In this document: piece by piece, positions 51,661-59,567 of the stretch
Layout: the number at the start of each line of letters is the position of its first letter
Position numbering within the stretch: position 1 is the stretch's first letter
Source: Bacteroides sp.
Lineage (GTDB): Bacteria; Bacteroidota; Bacteroidia; Bacteroidales; Bacteroidaceae
Length of the DNA stretch: 59,567 nt
Assembly (NCBI RefSeq): GCF_030151085.1
Contig: NZ_JASLER010000027.1
Location: forward strand, 1 to 59,567
Reading direction: 5' to 3'
Translations under genes and position numbers: made by a program
The notes under the pieces: model-generated
Told to the model about the DNA's origin: nothing
What the model saw: only the letters and a program-made list of their open reading frames with translations
Databases searched by the model: none

Positions 51661-51730
51661 AGCGTGTTTGCACGATATTAACTCCGTGTTGACACCAAAT
51701 TAGCATCATGTTGACACGAAATACGTTCTT
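51661..51730. repeat. Degenerate GTGTTGACAC repeats
   Basis: Related units GTGTTTGCACGATATTA, GTGTTGACACCAAATTA and ATGTTGACACGAAATAC follow at roughly 22-24-nt spacing. GTGTTGACAC is itself nearly palindromic. The period resembles the 22-nt array near 24.1 kb. Confidence 0.6.
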
Positions 51731-52051
51731 TGCATTGCGTCAGTTAATTCATTTATTAACAGATAATTAAATAATTTTCAAGACAATATACTATGAGGGC
51801 AAACACTTACTCCCATACTTGCTATCATAGTTGCTGTCATGCCTCAAACTACGATGAACACGGAGATACAAAGCTTCTATGAGAGCATGAGAGCAAATAT
51901 GCATGCAAAACTAAAATGAAAACGTCTAGAAAATAAGTTGGTTGATAGATGGGAGTTCAATTCATAACCCGTCAAGAACGAAACAAAAGCCTCCCCCTCA
52001 GCCTTTCCGAAAGAGAGGAACTGGGATATGAGGCTTTATCAGATTTTTCAG

Positions 52052-52059
52052 TATCTTTG
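52052..52059 (+). promoter_or_regulatory. -7 promoter box of the Nudix gene
   Basis: TATCTTTG lies 28 nt before the ATG at 52088 and rules against an upstream start at 52028. Confidence 0.6.
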
Positions 52060-52087
52060 CCACGGACAAAGACTAAAAATATTAATC

Positions 52088-52612
52088 ATGGAACATCCAC
52101 TCTTTCAATTCCGATATTGCCCGAAGTGTGGCTCCGCCCATTTCGAAGTTCATAACGGCAAGTCCAAAAAATGCACCGATTGCAGCTTCGTCTATTACTT
52201 CAACCCCTCCTCAGCTACAGTAGCCCTCATACTGAATGAGCAGAACGAACTTCTGGTATGTCGCCGCGCCAAAGAACCGGCTAAAGGAACACTCGACCTA
52301 CCCGGCGGTTTCATCGACATGGCAGAAACCGGTGAAGAAGGAGTTGCCCGTGAAGTAAAAGAAGAAACAGGCATGGACGTGGTAAAAACCGAATATTTAT
52401 TCTCGCTACCCAATATTTATATTTATTCCGGTTTTCCTGTACATACGCTTGACATGTTCTTCAGCTGTAAGGTATCGGACACCTCTCACTTCAAAGCAAT
52501 GGATGATGCTGCGGAAACCTTTTTCCTACCCCTGAAAGACATACGCACAGAAGATTTCGGACTGGGTTCCATCCGCCAGGGACTAGAGAAGTTCTTAAAG
52601 CATCGCATATAG
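52088..52612 (+). CDS. Nudix hydrolase with N-terminal zinc ribbon
   Basis: The 174-residue protein has a four-cysteine zinc ribbon (YCPKCGSAHF and KKCTDCSFVYY, about 9-34) and a Nudix box GGFIDMAETGEEGVAREVKE ETG (about 75-97) with the metal-binding glutamates of REVKEETG. This layout is like the C-terminal half of NAD pyrophosphatase NudC but lacks its N-terminal domain and SQPWPFPxS motif, so ADP-ribose or another nucleotide sugar is as likely a substrate. The start is set by the promoter box. The TPR gene follows after 87 bases. Confidence 0.9.
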   Translation: MEHPLFQFRYCPKCGSAHFEVHNGKSKKCTDCSFVYYFNPSSATVALILNEQNELLVCRRAKEPAKGTLDLPGGFIDMAETGEEGVAREVKEETGMDVVKTEYLFSLPNIYIYSGFPVHTLDMFFSCKVSDTSHFKAMDDAAETFFLPLKDIRTEDFGLGSIRQGLEKFLKHRI

Positions 52613-52699
52613 AAACGAGAAATCCCTAAAAAAGCCAAACAAGTGTAACAAATACGGTGTGAAACCCGTATTTTTGTAAAATACCTATTTAGAAAGAAG

Positions 52700-55600
52700 A
52701 TGAAACATAAAATCTCCCGAATACTTTGTACGGCACTTTGCTGTGCACCTTTGCTTGCCAACGCGCAAACAAGTGAGAAAAGCACTTCCCCTCAGAGACT
52801 CTATCAGGAAGGACAAACCTTGTTCCAGCAGAAAGCCTATGCTGCCGCCATTTCTCCATTGCAAGCCTTTGTACGCCAACAGAATGCAGAAGGCAAACCA
52901 TTGCCTGCCACAGGAGAACGACAAGAAGCAGAATACATGTTGGTTTGCTCCGCATACGAGTTAAGAGATCCCAAAAGCGTAGAGCTGTTAAGAGCCTTTC
53001 TCGAAGAATATCCCGACACTCCATACTCCAACCGTATCTATGCACTCATTGCCTCGGCCTATTTCTTCGAAGGCAAATATGACGATGCACTTGCCATGTT
53101 CAATTCCGCCCGCCTCGAACTCTTAGGTTCCGAAGAGCGCGACGACATGACTTACCGACTGGCTACCTGTTACCTGAAAACAGGCAATGTGCAAGAAGCT
53201 GCCGTATGGTTCGAAACCCTGCGCAGCACGAGCAAGAAATATGCAGCAGATTGCAGCTATTACATCTCCTATATCCGTTATACGCAACAACGCTACGACG
53301 AAGCCCTCAGCGGCTTTCTGCCTTTACAGGATAATGCCAAATACAAGGCACTGGTTCCTTATTACATCGCAGAAATCTATCTGATTAAAAAGAATTACGA
53401 CAAGGCAGAGATTGTTGCCCAAAACTATCTGTCAGCCTTTCCGGGTCAGACCTACACCGCAGAAATGTACCGTGTGCTCGGAACAGCGGAGTATCACTTC
53501 GGGAAATACCACGAAGCCATGGGCTCTTTCGAGGAATATCTGAAAAACGATTCTGAACCGACTCACAGACGGGATGCCTACTACATGCTGGGAATGTCCT
53601 GCTATCAATGCGGTGTATATTCCAAAGTACCTACAATACTAGGCGAAGTAACCACCCAGAACGATGCCCTTTCACAAAACGCTTACCTCCACATGGGTCT
53701 TGCCTACCTGCAACTGGGCGATAAGACCAAAGCACGCATGGCTTTTGAACAAGCAGCCGCCAGCAATGCCGATCTGAAAATCAAAGAGCAAGCAGCTTAT
53801 AATTACGCCCTGTGCATTCACGAAACATCCTATTCCGCTTTCGGCGAATCGGTTACCGTATTCGAGAAGTTCCTGAACGAATTTCCTAATTCCGTTTATG
53901 CCGATAAAGTCAGCAACTACCTGGTGGAAGTGTATATGAACACTCGTAGCTATGATGCCGCACTTAAGTCCATTGAACGGATCGCCCATCCCAGCAAAGC
54001 TATTCTGGAAGCCAAACAGAAGATCTTATTCCAGCTTGGTACGCAGTCCTTCGCCAACACCCAATTCGAACAAGCCATCGGCTACTTCAACCAAAGTGTT
54101 GCCTTGGGACAATACAACCTACAAACCAAAGCAGATGCTCTCTATTGGCTCGGTGAGTCATACTACCGCCTGAACCGCATGCAAGAAGCCGCTCGAAACT
54201 TCAACGAGTATCTCTCTCTCACCGGACAAAGAAATACGGAAATGTTTGCCCTCGCCTATTACAACCTGGGCTACATCGCCTTCCACCAAAAAGAATATGC
54301 CGCAGCAGAAAGCCGCTTCCGCAACTTCGTCCAACTGGAGAAAGGAGAAAATCCAACAGCATTGGCAGATGCCTATAACCGTATCGGTGACTGTAACCTG
54401 CATGTCCGCCGCTTTGATGAAGCCAAGCAATATTATACCAAAGCCGAAAAACTGGAAACTCCCGCCGGAGATTACTCCTTCTATCAACTGGCACTGGTAG
54501 CCGGATTGCAAAAAGATTATTCCGGAAAGGTTTCCCTACTCGACCGTCTGGCAAGCAAATATCCTAACTCACCCTACGCCGTAAATGCACTTTATGAGAA
54601 AGGTCGCTCTTACGTACAGAGCAATAACAGCCGCCAGGCCATCGCTTCTTTCCGCGAACTACTGAATAAATATCCCGAAAGCCCCGTCAGCCGTAAAGCT
54701 GCCGCCGAAATCGGTCTGCTCTATTACCAGAATGATGAATACGACCGCGCTATAGATGCTTATAAATACGTAGTGAAGCAATATCCGGGTAGCGAAGAAT
54801 CACGTCTCGCCATGCGCGACCTGAAGTCTATCTATGTAGACGCCAACCGCGTAGATGAGTTTGCCGCCCTCGCCTCACAGATGCCGGGAGAAATCCGGTT
54901 TGAACCCAGCGAGCAGGATTCACTAACCTACATCGCCGCCGAGAAGATATACATGAAGGGAGAAGCAGCCCCTGCCAAGAACAGCTTCAACCGCTATCTG
55001 CAAAGCTTCCCGAACGGTGCTTTCAGTCTGAACGCCCATTATTACCTCTGTGTAATCGGCAAAGAGCAAAAAGACGAAGAAGCCGTTCTGCTTCATGCCG
55101 GCAAATTGCTGGAATATCCTGACAATCCTTACTCGGAAGAAGCCCTGCTGATGCATGGAGAGATTCTGTTTAACCGTAAGCAATACGATCAGGCTATTGC
55201 GGATTACAAGAAGTTACAAGCCAAAGCCTCTACCACCGAACGCCGTCAGCTCGGTTCCATCGGTGTACTGCGTTGCGCTGCATTGATGGGCGATGATACA
55301 GATGTCATCCAGTCCGCCACAAATCTTCTTGCCGAAGCCAAGTTATCCCCCGAATTGCGCAATGAAGCCTTATACTATCGCGCCAAAGCTTATCTGAACC
55401 AAAAAGCAGATAAGAAAGCCATGGACGACCTCAAACTTTTAGCAAAAGATACCCGTACCCTCTATGGCGCCGAAGCTAAATTCCTGGTAGCCCAGCAACT
55501 GTACAATGCCCGTGAATATCCTGCTGCCGAAAAAGAGATACTCAACTATATCGACCAAAGTACTCCACATGCCTATTGGCTGGCACGTAGCTTCATCCTC

Positions 55601-55732
55601 TTGTCCGACGTATATGTTGCCATGGACAAGAAACTCGACGCACGCCAGTACTTACTAAGCCTGCAACAGAATTATCAAGCGAACGATGATATCGCCGGCA
55701 TGATTAAAGAGAGACTGGAGAAGTTGAAATGA
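52700..55732 (+). CDS. Large secreted tetratricopeptide repeat protein
   Basis: The 1010-residue protein has a signal peptide (MKHKISRILCTALCCAPLLANA) and is made almost wholly of tetratricopeptide and Sel1/YbgF-like repeats, for example YMLGMSCYQCGVYSKVPTIL, ADALYWLGESYYRLNRMQEA and GDCNLHVRRFDEAKQYYTKA. It has no enzymatic motif, so a periplasmic or outer-membrane scaffold is likely. It is followed after 44 bases by an outer-membrane barrel gene, which suggests that the two proteins act together. A GTTAAGTAG repeat lies in the gap. Confidence 0.9.
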   Translation: MKHKISRILCTALCCAPLLANAQTSEKSTSPQRLYQEGQTLFQQKAYAAAISPLQAFVRQQNAEGKPLPATGERQEAEYMLVCSAYELRDPKSVELLRAFLEEYPDTPYSNRIYALIASAYFFEGKYDDALAMFNSARLELLGSEERDDMTYRLATCYLKTGNVQEAAVWFETLRSTSKKYAADCSYYISYIRYTQQRYDEALSGFLPLQDNAKYKALVPYYIAEIYLIKKNYDKAEIVAQNYLSAFPGQTYTAEMYRVLGTAEYHFGKYHEAMGSFEEYLKNDSEPTHRRDAYYMLGMSCYQCGVYSKVPTILGEVTTQNDALSQNAYLHMGLAYLQLGDKTKARMAFEQAAASNADLKIKEQAAYNYALCIHETSYSAFGESVTVFEKFLNEFPNSVYADKVSNYLVEVYMNTRSYDAALKSIERIAHPSKAILEAKQKILFQLGTQSFANTQFEQAIGYFNQSVALGQYNLQTKADALYWLGESYYRLNRMQEAARNFNEYLSLTGQRNTEMFALAYYNLGYIAFHQKEYAAAESRFRNFVQLEKGENPTALADAYNRIGDCNLHVRRFDEAKQYYTKAEKLETPAGDYSFYQLALVAGLQKDYSGKVSLLDRLASKYPNSPYAVNALYEKGRSYVQSNNSRQAIASFRELLNKYPESPVSRKAAAEIGLLYYQNDEYDRAIDAYKYVVKQYPGSEESRLAMRDLKSIYVDANRVDEFAALASQMPGEIRFEPSEQDSLTYIAAEKIYMKGEAAPAKNSFNRYLQSFPNGAFSLNAHYYLCVIGKEQKDEEAVLLHAGKLLEYPDNPYSEEALLMHGEILFNRKQYDQAIADYKKLQAKASTTERRQLGSIGVLRCAALMGDDTDVIQSATNLLAEAKLSPELRNEALYYRAKAYLNQKADKKAMDDLKLLAKDTRTLYGAEAKFLVAQQLYNAREYPAAEKEILNYIDQSTPHAYWLARSFILLSDVYVAMDKKLDARQYLLSLQQNYQANDDIAGMIKERLEKLK

Positions 55733-55739
55733 ATTATTT

Positions 55740-55767
55740 AGTAGTTAAGTAGTAAGTAGTTAAGTAG
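55740..55767. repeat. AGTAGTTAAGTAG direct repeat
   Basis: AGTAGTTAAGTAG occurs at 55740-55752 and 55755-55767 in the gap between the TPR and barrel genes. It is another A/G/T-only junctional repeat. Confidence 0.7.
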
Positions 55768-55776
55768 AATAGTTAT

Positions 55777-57438
55777 ATGAAAAAGATACAATATATACTT
55801 GGAGCATTAACGCTCATTTCCTTCCCCTTGGGAGCCCAAGCGCAGAAGCTAGCTAAAGACTCTACAGTAAACCGCACGGTTGTTGTAGAACAAGAATATA
55901 ACCCGGACATCATGGATGCCTCCAAAGTAAACGTGCTGCCCAAAGTAGAACCTCCTACCGTGAGCAAAAAAGAAGTGGAATATGACGCCACACTTATGCC
56001 TTCCGGTAACATTCCCGCTACCGTCATGCAAGCCTATACAGGTAAGGAAACACAGAGCAAAGCATCACCGGGATATGCCCGTCTGGGATATGGCAGCTAT
56101 GGCAATCTCGATGCCCGCGCCAACTATCTGTTTACCTTGCCCAACAGTGACCGCCTCAACCTCACTTTCCATACAAATGGTATGGATGGCAAACTGAATA
56201 TGCCAGACGATCAGAAAGATTGGAACTCCTATTATTATCATACCCACGCCGGCATGGACTATGTACATGCTTTCAAGAAAGTAAACCTGAATATAGCAGG
56301 AAACTTCGGTCTCAGCAACTTCAACTTCCTACCTAACTCAGTAAATAACAAGCAGAAGTTCACTTCCGGTGATGTACATTTCAGTGTAAAATCTACAAGC
56401 GACGACATGCCCTTGCAGTTCCGTGCCGAAACGAACCTTATGTTCTATGAACGCCAACACGAATTAAGTTTCAGTGATACCCAAGAAGGCATGGTACGCA
56501 CTAAAGCAGAAGCGACAGGTTCCATCTCCGAAGAGCAATTCATTGGAGTGGCACTCGCCATGGACAACGTATTCTACAAGAATAATCAATTCGAGGACTA
56601 TACAGCTTTAAACCTGAACCCCTACTATCTTTATGAGAATGACGACTGGAAAATCCACCTAGGCGCTCATGTAGATCTGGCTTTCGGATTTGGCAAGCAA
56701 TTCCGTGTTTCTCCTGATATAACGGCAGCATATACCTTCTCCGATAGTTATACACTTTACGCCCAAGCCAAAGGCGGAAAGATTCAAAATGATTTCCGAC
56801 GCATGGAGACTATCAGCCCATACGGACAAACTGCCGGACAATTAGATGCCACCTACGAACAACTTAATGCCGCTCTTGGCTTCAAAGCAAGCCCCGTTGC
56901 CGGATTATGGTTCAACATCTACGGTGGTTATCAAGACCTGAAAAACGACTTGTTGCAATCTGCTCTTACCTTTGGCATAGAAGATTTGCAACACCCTTCC
57001 GATTTCTACGGATATGCCTTACAACTCGACACCCGTAATACCGACAACATTTACGCCGGTGCCGAAGTAAGCTATGCTTATAAGGATATCGTCTCTTTCA
57101 CTGCTTCGGGCATCTACCGTGACTGGAAAATATCCGATAAAGAGGCTGATTGGATGTTAGCCTTCAAACCCGCTTTCGAAGCCAACTTCCGCATCGACCT
57201 CCGCCCTATTCCCTCTGTACTCATCAACCTGGGTTATCAAAACATTTCCCGCGAAAAGGTGCAAGGACAGAAGGCAGACCCTGTCAGTAACCTCTACTTG
57301 GGTGGAAGCTATGAACTATTCAAAGGAATTTCCATCTATGCCCGCGCAAACAATTTGTTGAATAAAGACTATCAATACTATTGGGGGTATCCTACAGAAG
57401 GGCTCAATTTCCTTGGTGGAGTAAGTTTCCAATTTTAG
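55777..57438 (+). CDS. Outer-membrane beta-barrel protein (TonB-dependent receptor-like)
   Basis: The 553-residue protein has a signal peptide (MKKIQYILGALTLISFPLGAQA) and an N-terminal linker TVVVEQEYNPDIMDASKVN followed by a proline-rich stretch. From about residue 95 it alternates aromatic and polar residues as in a transmembrane barrel (YARLGYGSYGNLDARANYLF) and ends ...FLGGVSFQF with the C-terminal phenylalanine. A plug domain is not evident, so it is not a standard TonB-dependent transporter although it resembles their barrels. It is in an operon with the TPR protein. Function unknown. Confidence 0.82.
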   Translation: MKKIQYILGALTLISFPLGAQAQKLAKDSTVNRTVVVEQEYNPDIMDASKVNVLPKVEPPTVSKKEVEYDATLMPSGNIPATVMQAYTGKETQSKASPGYARLGYGSYGNLDARANYLFTLPNSDRLNLTFHTNGMDGKLNMPDDQKDWNSYYYHTHAGMDYVHAFKKVNLNIAGNFGLSNFNFLPNSVNNKQKFTSGDVHFSVKSTSDDMPLQFRAETNLMFYERQHELSFSDTQEGMVRTKAEATGSISEEQFIGVALAMDNVFYKNNQFEDYTALNLNPYYLYENDDWKIHLGAHVDLAFGFGKQFRVSPDITAAYTFSDSYTLYAQAKGGKIQNDFRRMETISPYGQTAGQLDATYEQLNAALGFKASPVAGLWFNIYGGYQDLKNDLLQSALTFGIEDLQHPSDFYGYALQLDTRNTDNIYAGAEVSYAYKDIVSFTASGIYRDWKISDKEADWMLAFKPAFEANFRIDLRPIPSVLINLGYQNISREKVQGQKADPVSNLYLGGSYELFKGISIYARANNLLNKDYQYYWGYPTEGLNFLGGVSFQF

Positions 57439-57499
57439 TGAAACAAGAGCAGCAAAACACAACTAATTTGAACAAAAAAGGTCATTTTTGCTAAATTCT

Positions 57500-57514
57500 C
57501 CTTATATTATAAGG
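57500..57514. promoter_or_regulatory. Palindrome upstream of topA
   Basis: CCTTATATTATAAGG is a perfect inverted repeat with a one-base centre. It lies where the -33 region of the topA promoter would be, so a repressor or supercoiling effect is conceivable. Confidence 0.35.
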
Positions 57515-57534
57515 TAGAAAGAATCTTTTTTTTC

Positions 57535-57542
57535 TACTTTTG
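57535..57542 (+). promoter_or_regulatory. -7 promoter box of topA
   Basis: TACTTTTG matches TAnnTTTG and lies 42 nt before the topA ATG. No TTTG is found at -33. Confidence 0.55.
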
Positions 57543-57584
57543 CGGGCGAATTAGGTGGCGTGAGTCACTACAAAACAGAAATTT

Positions 57585-59567
57585 ATGCAAAAGAACCTTG
57601 TCATTGTCGAATCTCCGGCAAAAGCAAAAACAATTGAGAAGTTCCTTGGGAAAGACTTTAAAGTCCTTTCCAGCTACGGTCATATACGCGATTTGAAAAA
57701 GAAAGATTTCAGTATTGACATTGAAAAGAACTTTGAACCGCACTATGAAGTACCTGCTGATAAGAAGAAACTCGTAGCCCAACTGAAAGAGGAAGCTGAA
57801 CAAGCAGAAACAGTATGGTTAGCATCCGATGAGGACCGCGAGGGAGAAGCCATCGCATGGCACTTGTACGAAGTGCTGAAATTGAAACCGGAGAACACCA
57901 AACGTATTGTTTTCCATGAAATCACGAAAGGCGCTATCTTAAAAGCCATCGAGCAACCTCGTAATATAGACATCAACCTGGTTGATGCCCAACAAGCACG
58001 ACGCATCCTGGACCGTATCGTAGGCTTCGAACTTTCGCCCGTACTGTGGAAGAAAGTAAAGCCCGCCCTTTCGGCAGGTCGTGTACAATCCGTTGCCGTT
58101 CGCCTTATCGTAGAGCGTGAACGCGAAATTCATGCATTCCAAACCGAAGCAGCCTACCGCGTCACTGCCGTATTCCTTGTTCCCGACGAAGATGGCAAGT
58201 TGGTAGAGATGAAAGCCGAACTGGGACGCCGGATCAAGACGAAAGAAGAAGCACAGAAATTTCTGGAAAGTTGCCGTTCCGCTACATTCACCATCAATGA
58301 TATCATCACCCGCCCGTTGAAGAAGAGCCCCGCCGCTCCATTCACCACTTCTACTTTGCAGCAGGAAGCTGCCCGCAAACTAGGATTCACGGTAGCACAA
58401 ACCATGATGGTAGCACAACGACTGTACGAATCAGGAAACATCACCTACATGCGTACCGACTCTGTAAATCTATCCGAATTTGCAATCAACGGCAGTAAAG
58501 AAGCCATCACACACATGATGGGTGAGCGTTATGTAAATACCCGCCACTTTGCCACCAAGACCAAAGGTGCACAGGAAGCGCACGAAGCCATCCGTCCTAC
58601 TTATATGGAGAACGCCAAAATCGAAGGCAGCTCACAAGAAAAGAGACTGTACGACCTGATTTGGAAACGTACCATCGCCTCCCAAATGGCAGATGCTGAA
58701 GTGGAAAAAACCACTGCAAGCATCGGCATCAGCAACGAATCCGATACTTTCACCGCTACCGGAGAAGTGGTTAAGTTTGATGGTTTCCTCCACGTTTACC
58801 GCGAATCATACGATGATGATGCAGACAACCAAGAGGATGAGTCACGCTTATTGCCTCCTCTGAAGAAAGGACAGAAACTTCAGCACGAAGATATTACCGC
58901 AACCGAACGTTTCACTCAACATCCGCCTCGCTATACAGAAGCAAGCCTTGTACGTAAGTTGGAGGAACTGGGTATCGGTCGTCCTTCTACCTACGCTCCT
59001 ACCATTTCTACTATTCAGCAACGCGAATATGTATTGAAAGGCGAGAAGCCGGGAGAAGATCGCGAATACAACGTACTCATGCTGAAAGACAATCAGATAG
59101 TAGATAATACCAACACCGAGATTACCGGTGCCGAGAAGTCCAAACTCATGCCTACCGATACCGGTATAGTTGTGAACGACTTCCTGATAGAGTATTTCCC
59201 GAACATCCTCGATTTCAATTTCACAGCCAACGTAGAAAAGCAATTCGACGAAATCGCCGAAGGTGAGAAACAATGGACAGCTATCATGAAAACCTTCTAT
59301 AAGGATTTCCACCCCTCGGTAGAGAAAACGCTTGCCTCCAAGAGCGAACATAAAGCCGGCGAACGTATTCTGGGAAATGATCCCGTTACCGGAAAGCAAA
59401 TCTCGGTAAAGATAGGGCGTTTTGGCCCTGTAGTACAAATGGGTACTGTAGAAGATGAGGAAAAGCCCCGTTTTGCACAGATGACCAAAGATTTGTCCCT
59501 CGAAACCATCACATTGGAAGAAGCACTGGAACTCTTCAAGCTTCCACGTACTCTTGGCACGTATGAG
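57585..59567 (+). CDS. topA: DNA topoisomerase I; 3' end beyond the window
   Basis: The open frame gives 661 residues and continues off the right edge. MQKNLVIVESPAKAKTIEKF begins the Toprim domain, whose acidic residues appear in SDEDREGEAIAWHLY (about 82-96). The active-site tyrosine is Tyr288 in SGNITYMRTDS. The conserved ALSAGRVQSVAVRLIVERE and HEAIRPT segments are present, and the sequence at the end (GNDPVTGKQISVKIGRFGP) starts the C-terminal repeat region seen in Bacteroidetes TopA. The enzyme relaxes negative supercoils. Its own promoter region holds a palindrome. Confidence 0.97.
   Translation, partial: MQKNLVIVESPAKAKTIEKFLGKDFKVLSSYGHIRDLKKKDFSIDIEKNFEPHYEVPADKKKLVAQLKEEAEQAETVWLASDEDREGEAIAWHLYEVLKLKPENTKRIVFHEITKGAILKAIEQPRNIDINLVDAQQARRILDRIVGFELSPVLWKKVKPALSAGRVQSVAVRLIVEREREIHAFQTEAAYRVTAVFLVPDEDGKLVEMKAELGRRIKTKEEAQKFLESCRSATFTINDIITRPLKKSPAAPFTTSTLQQEAARKLGFTVAQTMMVAQRLYESGNITYMRTDSVNLSEFAINGSKEAITHMMGERYVNTRHFATKTKGAQEAHEAIRPTYMENAKIEGSSQEKRLYDLIWKRTIASQMADAEVEKTTASIGISNESDTFTATGEVVKFDGFLHVYRESYDDDADNQEDESRLLPPLKKGQKLQHEDITATERFTQHPPRYTEASLVRKLEELGIGRPSTYAPTISTIQQREYVLKGEKPGEDREYNVLMLKDNQIVDNTNTEITGAEKSKLMPTDTGIVVNDFLIEYFPNILDFNFTANVEKQFDEIAEGEKQWTAIMKTFYKDFHPSVEKTLASKSEHKAGERILGNDPVTGKQISVKIGRFGPVVQMGTVEDEEKPRFAQMTKDLSLETITLEEALELFKLPRTLGTYE

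Larger units (their letters stand above)
51212..52051. other. Gene-free spacer with palindromic repeats
   Basis: About 840 bases between two divergent promoters hold no convincing gene. Contents: a perfect 52-bp palindrome (51461-51512) with decayed copies of its arms to the right, a degenerate GTGTTGACAC repeat block (51661-51730), and simple repeats such as ATGAGAGC twice near 51880-51895. A 29-residue frame at 51793-51882 is not called. Confidence 0.6.

Noticed and set aside
51793..51882. 29-residue frame rich in His and Cys (SHTCYHSCCHAS)
   Set aside because: It arises from simple repeats in the spacer; there is no ribosome site or conservation evidence. A metal-binding micropeptide is conceivable but unsupported.
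51949..52155. 68-residue frame upstream of the Nudix gene
   Set aside because: It overlaps the Nudix start in another frame and crosses its promoter box.

Overview
This window reads as chromosomal DNA of a gut Bacteroides or close relative. The evidence is a complete SusC/SusD pair with an upstream ECF sigma factor and FecR-type anti-sigma factor, a DUF3836 gene, a Bacteroidetes-type long IspG, TAnnTTTG (-7) promoter boxes upstream of many genes, near absence of Shine-Dalgarno sequences, and tRNA genes without an encoded CCA. The species cannot be named from the sequence alone. I see no phage, insertion sequence, integrase, CRISPR array or plasmid gene; most of the window is core chromosome with short operons.

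Layout. 1-1.4 kb: a sensor protein running off the left edge (-), then tRNA-Leu(CAA) (-). 2-8 kb: mannose-1-phosphate guanylyltransferase, a HIT protein, GreA with a likely attenuated leader, a thioredoxin-fold lipoprotein without its CxxC, and polynucleotide phosphorylase. 8-15 kb: ECF sigma, FecR, SusC with an STN domain, and SusD, which form a trans-envelope signalling and nutrient uptake locus with no adjoining glycoside hydrolase. 15-17 kb: butyrate kinase and phosphate butyryltransferase (-). 17.3-19.7 kb: LD-carboxypeptidase-like, M28 peptidase and SufE (+). 19.8-22.8 kb: a compact membrane operon (-) with a CPBP protease, three DUF2975 paralogues that share a C-terminal tail, a small membrane protein and a Cro/CI regulator. 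23-24.3 kb: a DUF3836 secreted protein and a repeat-rich spacer. 24.3-28.6 kb: RibF, a HAD phosphatase and a calcium P-type ATPase (-). 28.7-31.7 kb: a PAS histidine kinase with four clustered cysteines, a rubredoxin and a Na/Pi cotransporter. 31.8-35.1 kb: a uridine-kinase-like enzyme and a TPR sensor kinase that lacks the phospho-acceptor histidine. 35.2-41.8 kb: aminopeptidase P (-), then rpoN, a PAP2-like membrane protein, gcvH, purE and ispG (+). 41.8-47.1 kb: esterase, GH43 enzyme, C-terminal processing protease and PfkB kinase (-). 47.2-47.4 kb: two identical tRNA-Asn genes. 47.4-51.1 kb: ComF, inositol monophosphatase, a lipoprotein, a DEDDh exonuclease and a Gfo/Idh/MocA oxidoreductase (-). 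51.1-52.1 kb: a gene-free spacer holding a perfect 52-bp palindrome. 52.1-59.6 kb: Nudix hydrolase, a 1010-residue TPR protein, an outer-membrane barrel protein and topA, which runs off the right edge (+).

The most interesting signals are non-coding or involve altered protein motifs: the 52-bp palindrome, a five-unit 22-nt degenerate repeat array upstream of the DUF3836 gene, related 25-bp and 13-bp stem hairpins at two gene junctions, nested palindromes between sufE and the regulator gene, and a terminator-like hairpin inside the greA leader. On the protein side they are the CPBP/DUF2975 operon with its shared EEQDLT(I/V) tail, the pseudo-histidine kinase, the cysteine-bearing PAS kinase next to rubredoxin, and the CxxC-less thioredoxin-fold lipoprotein.
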